Assembly: GCF_048269565.1 (NCBI RefSeq)
Contig: NZ_JBLXIK010000008.1
Span: 35,277-99,276 of the forward strand
DNA: 64,000 bases
DNA from: Maricaulis sp048269565
Lineage (GTDB): Bacteria; Pseudomonadota; Alphaproteobacteria; Caulobacterales; Maricaulaceae
Reading direction: 5' to 3'
In this document: positions 8,326 through 19,073 of the stretch, in pieces
Numbering within the stretch: the first letter of the stretch is position 1
Layout: every line of letters starts with the position of its first letter
Translations under genes and position numbers: made by a program
Notes under the pieces: model-generated
What the model saw: the letters and a program-made list of their open reading frames with translations, nothing else
Databases searched by the model: none
What the model was told of the DNA's origin: nothing

Positions 8326-8859
8326 ATGGTCTCGAAACCCCCTTCGTCAACTCTCGAACGGCAGGCGCGCCGCTTCCTGGAAACCCATCGCGGACGCCGC
8401 GCGATCCGCGCCGCGCCGCCAGCGGGACGGGCGGCGGAGCGCATCCTCAAACCGCTGGCGAGGCGTTTCGGTGTCGGGGTCGAGCGTCTGGTCGAGCATT
8501 GGCCGGAAATTGTCGGCGCGCGCCTGGCCGAATGGTGCCTGCCCGAGGCGATCAGCAATTCCGGGGGCAACCGCACACTGGTGATCCGCGCGCGCGGCCC
8601 GGCTGCCGCTGTCCTGCAGGCTGAAAGCCGCCGGATACTCGAGCGCGTCCGCATGTTTGCCGGCGAGCGATCGCCAACCCGGCTGCGCGTTCTGCAGGGG
8701 GTGACACGCGCGCCACTGCCCGCCACACAACAGATGACAAAACCTCCATCCGCATCACAAGTGAGCGAGAGGGTGGAGGAAAACCTTGAGGCGCGGCTAT
8801 TGTCCGCGCTTGATCGTTTCGGCAATAGTGTCAAAAGCCGGAACGGCACCGATTTGTGA
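8326..8859 (+). CDS. DciA-like DUF721 protein
   Basis: A 177-residue protein with a DUF721 domain in roughly residues 30-125 (ILKPLARRFGVGVERLVEHWPEIVGARLAEWCLPEAI, quoted in part as LVEHWPEIVGARLAEWC). DUF721 proteins include DciA, which helps load the replicative helicase in bacteria lacking DnaC, so a replication role is plausible. The C-terminal ~55 residues look disordered. It is divergent from mutY with a 47-bp gap that must hold both promoters, and it is followed after 18 bp by a DsbA-like lipoprotein gene. The arrangement with DsbA-like genes and smc resembles that in Caulobacter relatives. Confidence 0.85.
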   Translation: MVSKPPSSTLERQARRFLETHRGRRAIRAAPPAGRAAERILKPLARRFGVGVERLVEHWPEIVGARLAEWCLPEAISNSGGNRTLVIRARGPAAAVLQAESRRILERVRMFAGERSPTRLRVLQGVTRAPLPATQQMTKPPSASQVSERVEENLEARLLSALDRFGNSVKSRNGTDL

Positions 8860-8877
8860 CCCAGGGGGACACCCGTA

Positions 8878-9639
8878 ATGCAACTGAACCGACGCGTATT
8901 TTCTGCCATCGCTCTCACCGCAGCCCTGGCCCTTGGGGCCTGTGGTGGCAATTCCGACCCGGCCGGCGCCGGCCAGTCCAGCTATGAACGCGGCAGCGAT
9001 CGCGGCATCGGCAATGCCGATGCGCCGATCACCATGATCGAGTACGCTTCGGTCGCCTGTGGTCACTGCGCCAGCTTCCATGAAGAAGTCTGGCCGACAA
9101 TCAACGCTGATTATGTCGAAACCGGCCAGGTGCGTTACGTTTTCCGCGAAATGATCACCGGTTCACCGCAATTCGCCATCGCCGGCTTCGCGCTGGCGCA
9201 TTGCGTGGCGCCTGAGCGCTATTTCGACATGCTCGATGTGTTGTTCCAGCAGCAACGCGCCATTTTCCAGGCTGCCAGCCAGCCCGGCGGCGCGCGGGGC
9301 CAGTATCTCGCCATCGCCCGTTCAATGGGCATGAGCGAGGCGGACTTTGATGCCTGCCTCAACAACCAGGACGTCAATGCCGAGATCGTCGCCGCCCACG
9401 ACCGTGCGCTCGCCGACGGCATCGACAGCACGCCGCGTTTCCTGTTCAACGGCGAACTGCTCGAGGCACGCCGCGCTCCGGGTGCGACCGAGTACACCTA
9501 TTTCCTCGGCAACAGCCAGGTGATCATTGATGGTGAGCCCGTGCCCGGCATCGTCGATGCCGACACGTTCAGCCGCCTGATCGATCATCTCCTCGCCCGG
9601 CGCGATGCGGATGCCGGCGGCTCCGGCTCGGAGGACTGA
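8878..9639 (+). CDS. DsbA-like thiol:disulfide oxidoreductase, lipoprotein
   Basis: A 253-residue protein with a type II signal peptide: Arg-Arg at residues 5-6, a hydrophobic core and lipobox LGAC (lipidation Cys about residue 21). The thioredoxin fold begins near residue 40, with active site CGHC in ASVACGHCASFHEEVWP, and ends with the cis-Pro region DSTPRFLFNG. An acidic tail (DADAGGSGSED) follows. It probably oxidises or isomerises disulfides in envelope proteins while anchored to a membrane. It lies 4 bp before a second, soluble paralogue, forming a pair directly upstream of smc. Confidence 0.92.
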   Translation: MQLNRRVFSAIALTAALALGACGGNSDPAGAGQSSYERGSDRGIGNADAPITMIEYASVACGHCASFHEEVWPTINADYVETGQVRYVFREMITGSPQFAIAGFALAHCVAPERYFDMLDVLFQQQRAIFQAASQPGGARGQYLAIARSMGMSEADFDACLNNQDVNAEIVAAHDRALADGIDSTPRFLFNGELLEARRAPGATEYTYFLGNSQVIIDGEPVPGIVDADTFSRLIDHLLARRDADAGGSGSED

Positions 9640-9643
9640 GATC

Positions 9644-10393
9644 GTGCAAAGCGTACCCCGCCTTCTTTGCGGCCTGGCTCTGGCCACCTTCATATCGGGC
9701 GGGTTTACGGCCTCGGCCGGGGCTGAACATCGTGCCCAGGCCGAACGCCCCGGCGATCACGCCACCGGCTCGGAGGATGCCCCGCTGCTCATGGTGGAAT
9801 ACGCCTCCTTCGCCTGTCCGCATTGCGCCCATTTCCAGACCGATGTCTGGCCCGTCATACGCTCGGAATTCGTCGAGACCGGTGAGGTGCGCTATATCTT
9901 CAGGCCAATGCTGACCGCACCGCCGCAACTGGCCGCGATCGGCATCGTCCTGGCGGAATGCGCGGACGAGGACCGTTATTTCAGCGCCGCCGACCTCCTG
10001 TTTGCCGAACAATCCACAATATTTGAAGCGGCACAGGCCCAGGGCGATGTCGCCGCGATCTACTACCGGATTGCAGCGGCGGTCGGGCTGTCCGAAGCGG
10101 CGCTGGACGCGTGTCTCGCCGATCCGGCAATGTCCGAAATGGTCAATGCCGGTGCGCTGCAGGCGAATGAGGACGGCATTGCCGGGACGCCAAGCTTTGT
10201 GATCGGCGGCAAGATCCTGAATCTGGGAACGAGCGCTGAAGGCGCAGTCTTCAACTGGGGCGGCGTGCCGCTTGTGATCAATGGAGACAGGGTTCCCGGT
10301 CAATTGGACGGAGACACGTTCCGCCGAATCATCCTTCACTTCCTTGATGATCGCGCTCACGGGATCGATCATGGGTCAGAAACCGCGCATTGA
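9644..10393 (+). CDS. DsbA-like thiol:disulfide oxidoreductase, periplasmic
   Basis: A 249-residue paralogue of the preceding gene. GTG at 9644 is chosen because it begins a good signal peptide (hydrophobic core LLCGLALATFISGG, cleavage near ASAGA) and falls 4 bp after the upstream stop. The redox motif is CPHC in ASFACPHCAHFQTDVWP, and the cis-Pro loop reads GIAGTPSFVIGG. Compared with its partner it has the more DsbA-like CPHC dipeptide and lacks a lipobox. The two may act as a lipid-anchored and a soluble form or have different redox partners. It is probably cotranscribed with the upstream gene and perhaps with smc, 68 bp downstream. Confidence 0.92.
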   Translation: MQSVPRLLCGLALATFISGGFTASAGAEHRAQAERPGDHATGSEDAPLLMVEYASFACPHCAHFQTDVWPVIRSEFVETGEVRYIFRPMLTAPPQLAAIGIVLAECADEDRYFSAADLLFAEQSTIFEAAQAQGDVAAIYYRIAAAVGLSEAALDACLADPAMSEMVNAGALQANEDGIAGTPSFVIGGKILNLGTSAEGAVFNWGGVPLVINGDRVPGQLDGDTFRRIILHFLDDRAHGIDHGSETAH

Positions 10394-10461
10394 AGGCGGT
10401 CTGACCGGTAGTGCAGGACCGGATTGCCGATGATCGGCAGTCCCAACGCGATGGAGGTCGG

Positions 10462-13908
<3,447 letters not shown>

Positions 13909-13955
13909 TCATTTTTAGCAAGCTTTTCAAATATTTATTGACCCAGCTCCATTGC

Positions 13956-13984
13956 TTGACACTCCAGGGGGCCGAGTCTAGTTT
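13956..13984 (+). promoter_or_regulatory. Sigma-70-type promoter of the atp (F0) operon with an embedded GANTC
   Basis: TTGACA (13956-13961), a 17-bp spacer and TAGTTT (13979-13984) make a near-consensus housekeeping promoter about 40 bp before atpI. GAGTC at 13974-13978 is a CcrM site directly abutting the -10 box. In Caulobacter, promoters with a GANTC near the -10/-35 can depend on GcrA and methylation state. The 117-bp gap after smc is AT-rich (13915-13950), which also suits a promoter. No experimental start site is implied. Confidence 0.65.
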
Positions 13985-14025
13985 GCGCGCGCCTGCCGGG
14001 AGGCTCGGCTGGCGGACCGATTTCC

Positions 14026-14415
14026 ATGTCTGAACGAGACGATAGACCGAAAACACCTGATCGTAGCGATGATCTAAAGGACTTCGACCGGCGCTTGAGC
14101 GACAAGATCGCGCAGCACCGTGGCAAGACCGGACCAGACACCGAGACGAGCAATGCCTGGAGTGTCAGCGTCAGATACGGTAGCGGCTTTGCCGGTGGCG
14201 TATTGGTCGGGACCGGCCTGGGCTGGGCAGCAGACAAGGTTTTCGAGATCGCACCGTGGGGCATGCTGGTCGGGATGATACTGGGTTTCGCAGCTGGCGT
14301 GCGCAACATCATGCGCGAGGCGGCAGCGGCGAATGCCGAGAATGCGGCCAAGGCCGAAGAGACTGAACATAAAGCCGGCACCATGCCGGGTTCTGACGCG
14401 ACGAAAGAAGACTAG
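14026..14415 (+). CDS. atpI: ATP synthase accessory protein AtpI
   Basis: A 129-residue protein with a charged N-terminal ~45 residues and two transmembrane segments (YGSGFAGGVLVGTGLGWAAD and WGMLVGMILGFAAGVRNIM). This is the AtpI/AtpZ family pattern; these proteins help assemble the c-ring and may transport Mg2+. It is first in the F0 operon and its stop is immediately followed by the atpB ATG at 14416. The C-terminal tail is rich in Ala and Glu. The identification rests on both sequence and position. Confidence 0.92.
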   Translation: MSERDDRPKTPDRSDDLKDFDRRLSDKIAQHRGKTGPDTETSNAWSVSVRYGSGFAGGVLVGTGLGWAADKVFEIAPWGMLVGMILGFAAGVRNIMREAAAANAENAAKAEETEHKAGTMPGSDATKED

Positions 14416-15177
14416 ATGGCCTTGCTCGAAACAGATCCGATGCACCAATTCGTCGTGCAGCCCGTCCTGGAGCTGCCGACCCTGTTCGGAATCGACCTGA
14501 CAATCACCAATTCGGCGCTGTTCATGATCGCGACGACGCTGGTCACCAGTTTCGGCCTGATCCTTCTGACCGGCCGCGGCGCCATGGTGCCGACGCGGTC
14601 GCAGTCGATCGCCGAAATCCTCTACGGCTTTGTCGCCGACATGGTACGCTCGATCATGGGCGAGGAAGGCCGCGCGGTCTTCCCCTATGTCTTCACGCTA
14701 TTCATCTTCATTCTGGTCGCCAACCTGCTCGGCATGCTGCCCGGAAGCTATACGGTCACGAGCCAGCTGGTCGTTACCCTCGCGCTGGGTCTGACCTCGA
14801 TCACCCTGGTGGTGATCACCGGCTTCATCAAGAACGGCTTTGGCTTCCTCAAGCTGTTCGCGCCGGCCGGCCTGCCGCCGGTGATGTATATCCTGATCGT
14901 TCCGATCGAGTTCATCTCCTTCCTGAGCCGGCCTTTCTCGCTCGCGATCCGGCTTTTCGCCAACATGATGGCGGGCCACACCCTGCTCAAACTGTTCGGC
15001 GGCTTCGTCCTTTCCCTGTCCAGCCTGGGCGCGATCGGCATTGCCGGCGCGGTACTGCCGCTGGCCGTCGCCACAGCCGTCACCGCGCTCGAGCTGGTGA
15101 TTGCTTTCCTCCAGGCCTATGTGTTCGCGGTTCTGACCTGCATCTATCTCAATGATGCACTGCATCCGTCGCACTAG
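14416..15177 (+). CDS. atpB: ATP synthase F0 subunit a
   Basis: A 253-residue membrane subunit forming the proton half-channels beside the c-ring. It has five to six hydrophobic helices and the conserved essential Arg in the FSLAIRLFANMMAGHTLL helix. The last helix (LELVIAFLQAYVFAVLTCIYL) is also typical. It follows atpI without a gap and precedes atpE by 48 bp. Length matches other alphaproteobacterial a subunits. Confidence 0.97.
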   Translation: MALLETDPMHQFVVQPVLELPTLFGIDLTITNSALFMIATTLVTSFGLILLTGRGAMVPTRSQSIAEILYGFVADMVRSIMGEEGRAVFPYVFTLFIFILVANLLGMLPGSYTVTSQLVVTLALGLTSITLVVITGFIKNGFGFLKLFAPAGLPPVMYILIVPIEFISFLSRPFSLAIRLFANMMAGHTLLKLFGGFVLSLSSLGAIGIAGAVLPLAVATAVTALELVIAFLQAYVFAVLTCIYLNDALHPSH

Positions 15178-15225
15178 AGTTTTTCACCCTTCCAGCCACA
15201 CACCTTATTCAACAGGAGCCATCCC

Positions 15226-15450
15226 ATGGAAATCGAAGCAGCCAAGCAAATCGGTGCAGGCATTGCAGCTCTCGCCCTCGCCGGCGCCGGCGTCGGTATC
15301 GGTACCATCTTCGCCAGCTATCTCGCCGGCGCACTGCGCAACCCGTCTGCCGCCGCAGGTCAGTTCACCACCCTTCTGATCGGCTTCGCCCTGACCGAGT
15401 TTACCGGTCTGCTGGGCTTCGTCGTGGCGATGATCATCCTCTTCGGTTGA
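15226..15450 (+). CDS. atpE: ATP synthase F0 subunit c
   Basis: A 74-residue hairpin of two glycine/alanine-rich helices joined by the polar loop RNP (residues 38-40), which contacts F1. The ion-binding carboxylate is Glu58 in FALTEFTGL. The first helix has the tight-packing AGAGVGIG pattern. No Na+-type ligand set is evident, so proton coupling is most likely. It lies between atpB and the two b-type subunit genes. The c subunit is made in many copies, so the separate 48-bp leader may serve for stronger translation. Confidence 0.97.
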   Translation: MEIEAAKQIGAGIAALALAGAGVGIGTIFASYLAGALRNPSAAAGQFTTLLIGFALTEFTGLLGFVVAMIILFG

Positions 15451-15493
15451 TCCGTCTCCACCTGCGCCCATTGCCGTTCAAAGAGCATCGAAG

Positions 15494-16093
15494 ATGATCA
15501 ATTTCTCCGAATCCACATGGCTGATCAGCCAGGCCCAGCCGCATGGCGAAGCCGCAGCCGATCAAACCCATGCGGCGGTCGAACATGCCGCCGAGGCGCA
15601 TGCCAGCGGCGGCCTGCCGCAGCTGGACGTCTCGACCTGGCCAGGACAATTGTTCTGGCTGGCGGTCACCTTCTCCGTGCTCTTCATGATGATGTGGAAG
15701 GTTGTGCTTCCACGCATCCGCAATGCCATTGAAGAACGGCGCGACCGCATCGCCGACGACCTCGATGCGGCCGCCGATCTCAAGCAGAAGGCAGACGATT
15801 CCGCTGCCGAATATGAACGCCTGCTCTCGGAAGCCCGCGCCAAGGCTCATGCCATGGCCCAGGACAGCCGGAGCGAGGTCGAGAAGGCGATGGCCGCCGA
15901 GGCCGCCGAAGCCGATCTCGAAATCGCCAAGCGTCAGGATGCCGCCGAGGCGCGCATCGCCGACATGCGGACCAAGGCACTGACAAAGGTCAATACGATC
16001 GCTGTCGACGCCACACGGGCCATCATCGTTCAACTGACGGGGGCCGAACTCGACGACAAGTCGATCGAAGCTGCTGTCAATGACGCCCGCTAG
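15494..16093 (+). CDS. atpX: ATP synthase F0 subunit b'
   Basis: A 199-residue peripheral-stalk subunit with one transmembrane helix (QLFWLAVTFSVLFMMMWKVV) after a ~50-residue His/Ala-rich N-terminal extension, then a long charged coiled coil. Alphaproteobacteria and photosynthetic organisms carry two diverged b-type subunits; the upstream one, next to atpE, is b'. It probably pairs with the following b subunit. The gene symbol for b' varies between genomes. Confidence 0.93.
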   Translation: MINFSESTWLISQAQPHGEAAADQTHAAVEHAAEAHASGGLPQLDVSTWPGQLFWLAVTFSVLFMMMWKVVLPRIRNAIEERRDRIADDLDAAADLKQKADDSAAEYERLLSEARAKAHAMAQDSRSEVEKAMAAEAAEADLEIAKRQDAAEARIADMRTKALTKVNTIAVDATRAIIVQLTGAELDDKSIEAAVNDAR

Positions 16094-16105
16094 AGGACCC
16101 AAATC

Positions 16106-16609
16106 ATGAGTTTCGACTGGATCCATCCAAACGAGGCTGCCTTCTGGGTCGCGCTGTCATTCGTCATCGTCATTGGCGTGCTGATCTATGTCCGCGTGCC
16201 CGGCCTGGTCGCCAAGCAACTGGACGCCCGCGCCCAGGGGATTGCCGACGAGATCACCGAAGCGCGCCGCCTGCGCGAAGAGGCCCAGGAACTGCTTGCC
16301 AGCTTCCAGCGCCGGCAGCAGGAAGCCGCCGAAGAAGCCGCATCCATCGTCGCCCAGGCGAAGAATGAAGCGAAAATGCTGAAGAAGCAGGCGCGTGAGG
16401 AAATGGCCGAGCGTCTGGAACGCCGCACCGCTCTCGCCGAGCAACGCATCGCCCAGGCCGAAGCGTCCGCTGCCGCCGATGTCCGCGCCGCCGCTGCGGA
16501 CCTCGCCACTGCTGCGGCCGAGACCTTGCTGAAATCCTCGATGAAAAAAGCGGATCTCAACAAGCTGGTCGATGCCGACATCAAGCTGGCCGGCAGCCAG
16601 TTCAACTAG
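16106..16609 (+). CDS. atpF: ATP synthase F0 subunit b
   Basis: A 167-residue stalk subunit: a short N-terminus, one membrane helix (AAFWVALSFVIVIGVLIYV), and a coiled coil with many Ala, Glu and Arg. It is the last gene of the F0 operon and lies 12 bp after b'. A strong terminator follows 22 bp downstream. The F1 genes (delta, alpha, gamma, beta, epsilon) are not nearby, which is the usual split arrangement in alphaproteobacteria. Confidence 0.95.
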   Translation: MSFDWIHPNEAAFWVALSFVIVIGVLIYVRVPGLVAKQLDARAQGIADEITEARRLREEAQELLASFQRRQQEAAEEAASIVAQAKNEAKMLKKQAREEMAERLERRTALAEQRIAQAEASAAADVRAAAADLATAAAETLLKSSMKKADLNKLVDADIKLAGSQFN

Positions 16610-16630
16610 GCATTACCGCAGCACAGACAG

Positions 16631-16666
16631 AAAAAGGCCCGCAGCAATCTCGCTGCGGGCCTTTTT
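16631..16666. terminator. Bidirectional intrinsic terminator between the atp operon and a convergent gene
   Basis: AAAAAGGCCCGCAGC (16631-16645) and its perfect complement GCTGCGGGCCTTTTT (16652-16666) enclose a 6-base loop. The GC-rich stem followed by T5 on the plus strand ends the atp operon. The A5 on the other side gives a T-run in the opposite direction, so it also serves the minus-strand gene at 16696-17001. Confidence 0.93.
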
Positions 16667-16695
16667 GTTTGCGTCCGGGTCTCTGGTGAAACCGC

Positions 16696-17001
16696 CTATT
16701 CGGCAGGATCCTTTTCGCCGAAGGCGAAGCGGACGCGCTTCCACACCCACGGCATGCGCCGCAGTCCGTCAGTGATAAAGGTGTGAGCGGTCTTGGAGGC
16801 TGCGGCCACCAGCACGAGACCGAGCAGGCCCATCGGCAGGCCGATCGGAATGAAGGGCGTGAAGAAGCCGACCGGAACCGCGATGACCATCAGGGTCACA
16901 CCGATCGAGATCACAACCGTGCGGATAATAAACACCAGCGCCGCACCAAATGCGTTCGACCGTGCCAATCCGTTCAGCGTCTCATTCATCGCCGTCGTCA
17001 T
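16696..17001 (-). CDS. Small membrane protein of unknown function
   Basis: A 101-residue protein with two hydrophobic segments (ALVFIIRTVVISIGVTLMVIA and FIPIGLPMGLLGLVLVAAAS) and a basic tail ending WKRVRFAFGEKDPAE. The layout, with a Pro/Gly-rich turn between helices, is seen in several conserved alphaproteobacterial membrane proteins, but I do not recognise a family. Two ATG codons compete, at 17001 and 16989. An AGAGG directly touches the first and sits 12 bases from the second, so neither spacing is ideal. It converges on the atp operon and shares its terminator. Confidence 0.7.
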   Translation of the reverse strand: MTTAMNETLNGLARSNAFGAALVFIIRTVVISIGVTLMVIAVPVGFFTPFIPIGLPMGLLGLVLVAAASKTAHTFITDGLRRMPWVWKRVRFAFGEKDPAE

Positions 17002-17448
17002 CCTCTAACCCGCCCTGTCCCTCATGCGACCGCCAGCGGCGCCGGGGTGCGGGACAATATGGGTAACACCTAATTCCTAATCATGACCCCTATGCGAGGC
17101 AAAAGAGCCGAAAATCAGGCATCTTTTTCCAGTCGCAACGAAGCTGTTGCATCTGCGCACCGGAATCGGCCCGGAGGCTTCAACCAGGGCAGGCGATTTC
17201 CTGAAACACCGGGAGGTTCAGCGCGCGTGCCCGACCCGGGCCGAAACGCAGCGTGCATAATTTACCCGGCCCGAAGTGAACCGCCGACTCTCAAATGAGG
17301 CCTCTCGCCACTGAACGCAAGATGACCGTCCTGCAATCCGCATGAAAATTTGGCAACACGCGGCAATTGCCCGTCTCAGGGCAGGCCTGCCTGCGAATGG
17401 GGCAATCGCGGTGACGGCAACAGCCCGTGCGTTGAGGGGCAGGCCGTG
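17002..17448. other. Gene-free stretch between the small membrane protein and the gcv operon
   Basis: About 450 bases without a convincing gene on either strand. The part near 17002-17080 should hold the promoter of the minus-strand membrane protein gene (TAATTCCTAATC-like AT-rich bases near 17070-17085). The rest is moderately GC-rich without clear repeats. Short open frames in it lack normal start context and codon bias. Confidence 0.6.
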
Positions 17449-17474
17449 CTCCCCCCGGTCTCAACCGGAGGGAG
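17449..17474 (-). terminator. Hairpin just downstream of gcvPB (possible terminator)
   Basis: CTCCCCCCGGT (17449-17459) and ACCGGAGGGAG (17464-17474) form an 11-bp stem with one G-U wobble and a 4-base loop, starting 10 bp past the gcvPB stop on the minus strand. There is no clear T-run after it, so termination efficiency is uncertain; 3'-end protection is the other option. Confidence 0.5.
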
Positions 17475-17483
17475 CGCGCTGTC

Positions 17484-19073
17484 CTATTCCGCTGCGGCGG
17501 TCGATGGTGTCCAGCGCAGGACAGGCTGGCGTGCGGCGCGGGTTTCGTCGAGGCGTCGCATCGGGGCGTGAACCGGGGCCGCCTGGAAGCGGGCGACCTC
17601 ACCGGCCTTGGCCGCCAGCGCGAGCGCTTCCATCACGTCGATGAAACGATCAAGCCCGCCCCTGGATTCGGTCTCGGTCGGTTCGATCAGCATGGCGCCA
17701 TGGACGACGAGCGGGAAATACATCGTCATCGGATGATAGCCCTCATCGATCATCGCCTTGGCGAAGTCGAGCGTCGTCACACCGGTATCCTTGAGGAAAC
17801 GGTCGTCAAACAGGGCTTCGTGCATGCAGGTGCCATCGAAGGCCGGGGTCATCACGGATTTCAGGCGCGCCAGGATGTAGTTGGCGTTGAGCACCGCATC
17901 GTCGGCGACCTGTTTGAGGCCGTCCGCACCATGACTCATCATATAGGTGAGCGCCCGGGTGAACATGCCCATCTGGCCATGGAAGGCGGCCATGCGGCCG
18001 AAGGGATGCAGACCCTTGCCCGCCAGATCGTCCTCATGCTCGGCCATGTGCATGATCGCCATGCCCTTGGGATTGTCCCGGTCGACGATCAGAAGCGGCA
18101 GCGGCGCGAACGGGGCCAGCGCTTCTGACAACACCGTCGGGCCGGCGCCGGGCCCGCCGCCGCCATGCGGGGTGGAGAAGGTCTTGTGCAGGTTGATATG
18201 CATGGCATCGACGCCGAGATCGCCGGGGCGGACGCGGCCGACAATGGCGTTGAAATTGGCGCCGTCGCAATAGAAATAACCGCCAGCCTCATGGATCAGA
18301 TCGGCGATCTCGCGGATATCGCGTTCGAACAGGCCGCAGGTATTGGGATTGGTCAGCATGATACCGGCGACATCATCGCCGAGCTTGGCCTTCAGCGCTT
18401 CCATATCGACGCGGCCGCCGACATTGGCCGGGATCTCGTCAACGGTGAAGCCACACTGCACCGCGGTAGCCGGATTGGTGCCGTGGGCCGATTCGGGAAC
18501 CAGCACGCGGCGGCGATGGGTCTGGCCATCGGCGTCGAGACGGGCGCGGATCGCCATCATGCCGCAGAACTCACCATGCGCGCCGGCTTTCGGCGACAGG
18601 GCAACGGCGGGCATGCCGGTCAGGGTGAGCAGCCAATGGGCCAGCACGTCCATGACCTCATAGGCGCCCTGCACTGTGGAGGCCGGCTGCAGCGGATGCA
18701 CATCGGCAAAACCGGGCAGGCGCGCAACTTTCTCGTTGAGGCGTGGATTATGCTTCATCGTGCACGAGCCGAGCGGGTAGAGGCCGAGATCGATGGCGTA
18801 ATTCTTCCGGCTCAGGCGCACATAATGGCGCATGGCTTCCGGCTCGGACAGGCCGGGCAGACCGATCGCTGCCTTGCGCTCCAGGCCGCCAAGCCGGGTC
18901 TTTGTCCCCTTGGGAGCCGGAAAGTCGACACCGGTATTTTCGACGCCGCCACGCTCGAAGATCAGCGGTTCGGCCTGTTCCAGCCCGCGTGAGCCGGAAA
19001 CGGTGTCGGCATAGCCGCCGGTGGCGACATTTTCAGCCATGCGGGTCGGACGTCCTTGTGTGTTCATCGCCAT
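17484..19073 (-). CDS. gcvPB: Glycine dehydrogenase (decarboxylating) subunit 2
   Basis: The C-terminal half of the split P-protein of the glycine cleavage system, 529 residues. With GcvPA it decarboxylates glycine using pyridoxal phosphate and passes aminomethyl to lipoyl-GcvH. The PLP lysine is in NLHKTFSTPHGGGGPGAGP; other family marks are YPLGSCTMKHNPR and EFCGMMAIRA. Its ATG overlaps the gcvPA stop (TGATG at 19071-19075). It is last in the gcvT-H-PA-PB operon and is followed by a hairpin. The C-terminus (LDETRAARQPVLRW) is typical. Confidence 0.97.
   Translation of the reverse strand: MAMNTQGRPTRMAENVATGGYADTVSGSRGLEQAEPLIFERGGVENTGVDFPAPKGTKTRLGGLERKAAIGLPGLSEPEAMRHYVRLSRKNYAIDLGLYPLGSCTMKHNPRLNEKVARLPGFADVHPLQPASTVQGAYEVMDVLAHWLLTLTGMPAVALSPKAGAHGEFCGMMAIRARLDADGQTHRRRVLVPESAHGTNPATAVQCGFTVDEIPANVGGRVDMEALKAKLGDDVAGIMLTNPNTCGLFERDIREIADLIHEAGGYFYCDGANFNAIVGRVRPGDLGVDAMHINLHKTFSTPHGGGGPGAGPTVLSEALAPFAPLPLLIVDRDNPKGMAIMHMAEHEDDLAGKGLHPFGRMAAFHGQMGMFTRALTYMMSHGADGLKQVADDAVLNANYILARLKSVMTPAFDGTCMHEALFDDRFLKDTGVTTLDFAKAMIDEGYHPMTMYFPLVVHGAMLIEPTETESRGGLDRFIDVMEALALAAKAGEVARFQAAPVHAPMRRLDETRAARQPVLRWTPSTAAAE

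Noticed and set aside
17083..17298. A possible 71-codon gene in the gap before the gcv operon
   Set aside because: Composition is Arg/Pro/Gly-rich with no ribosome binding site, no hydrophobic or domain features and no partner.
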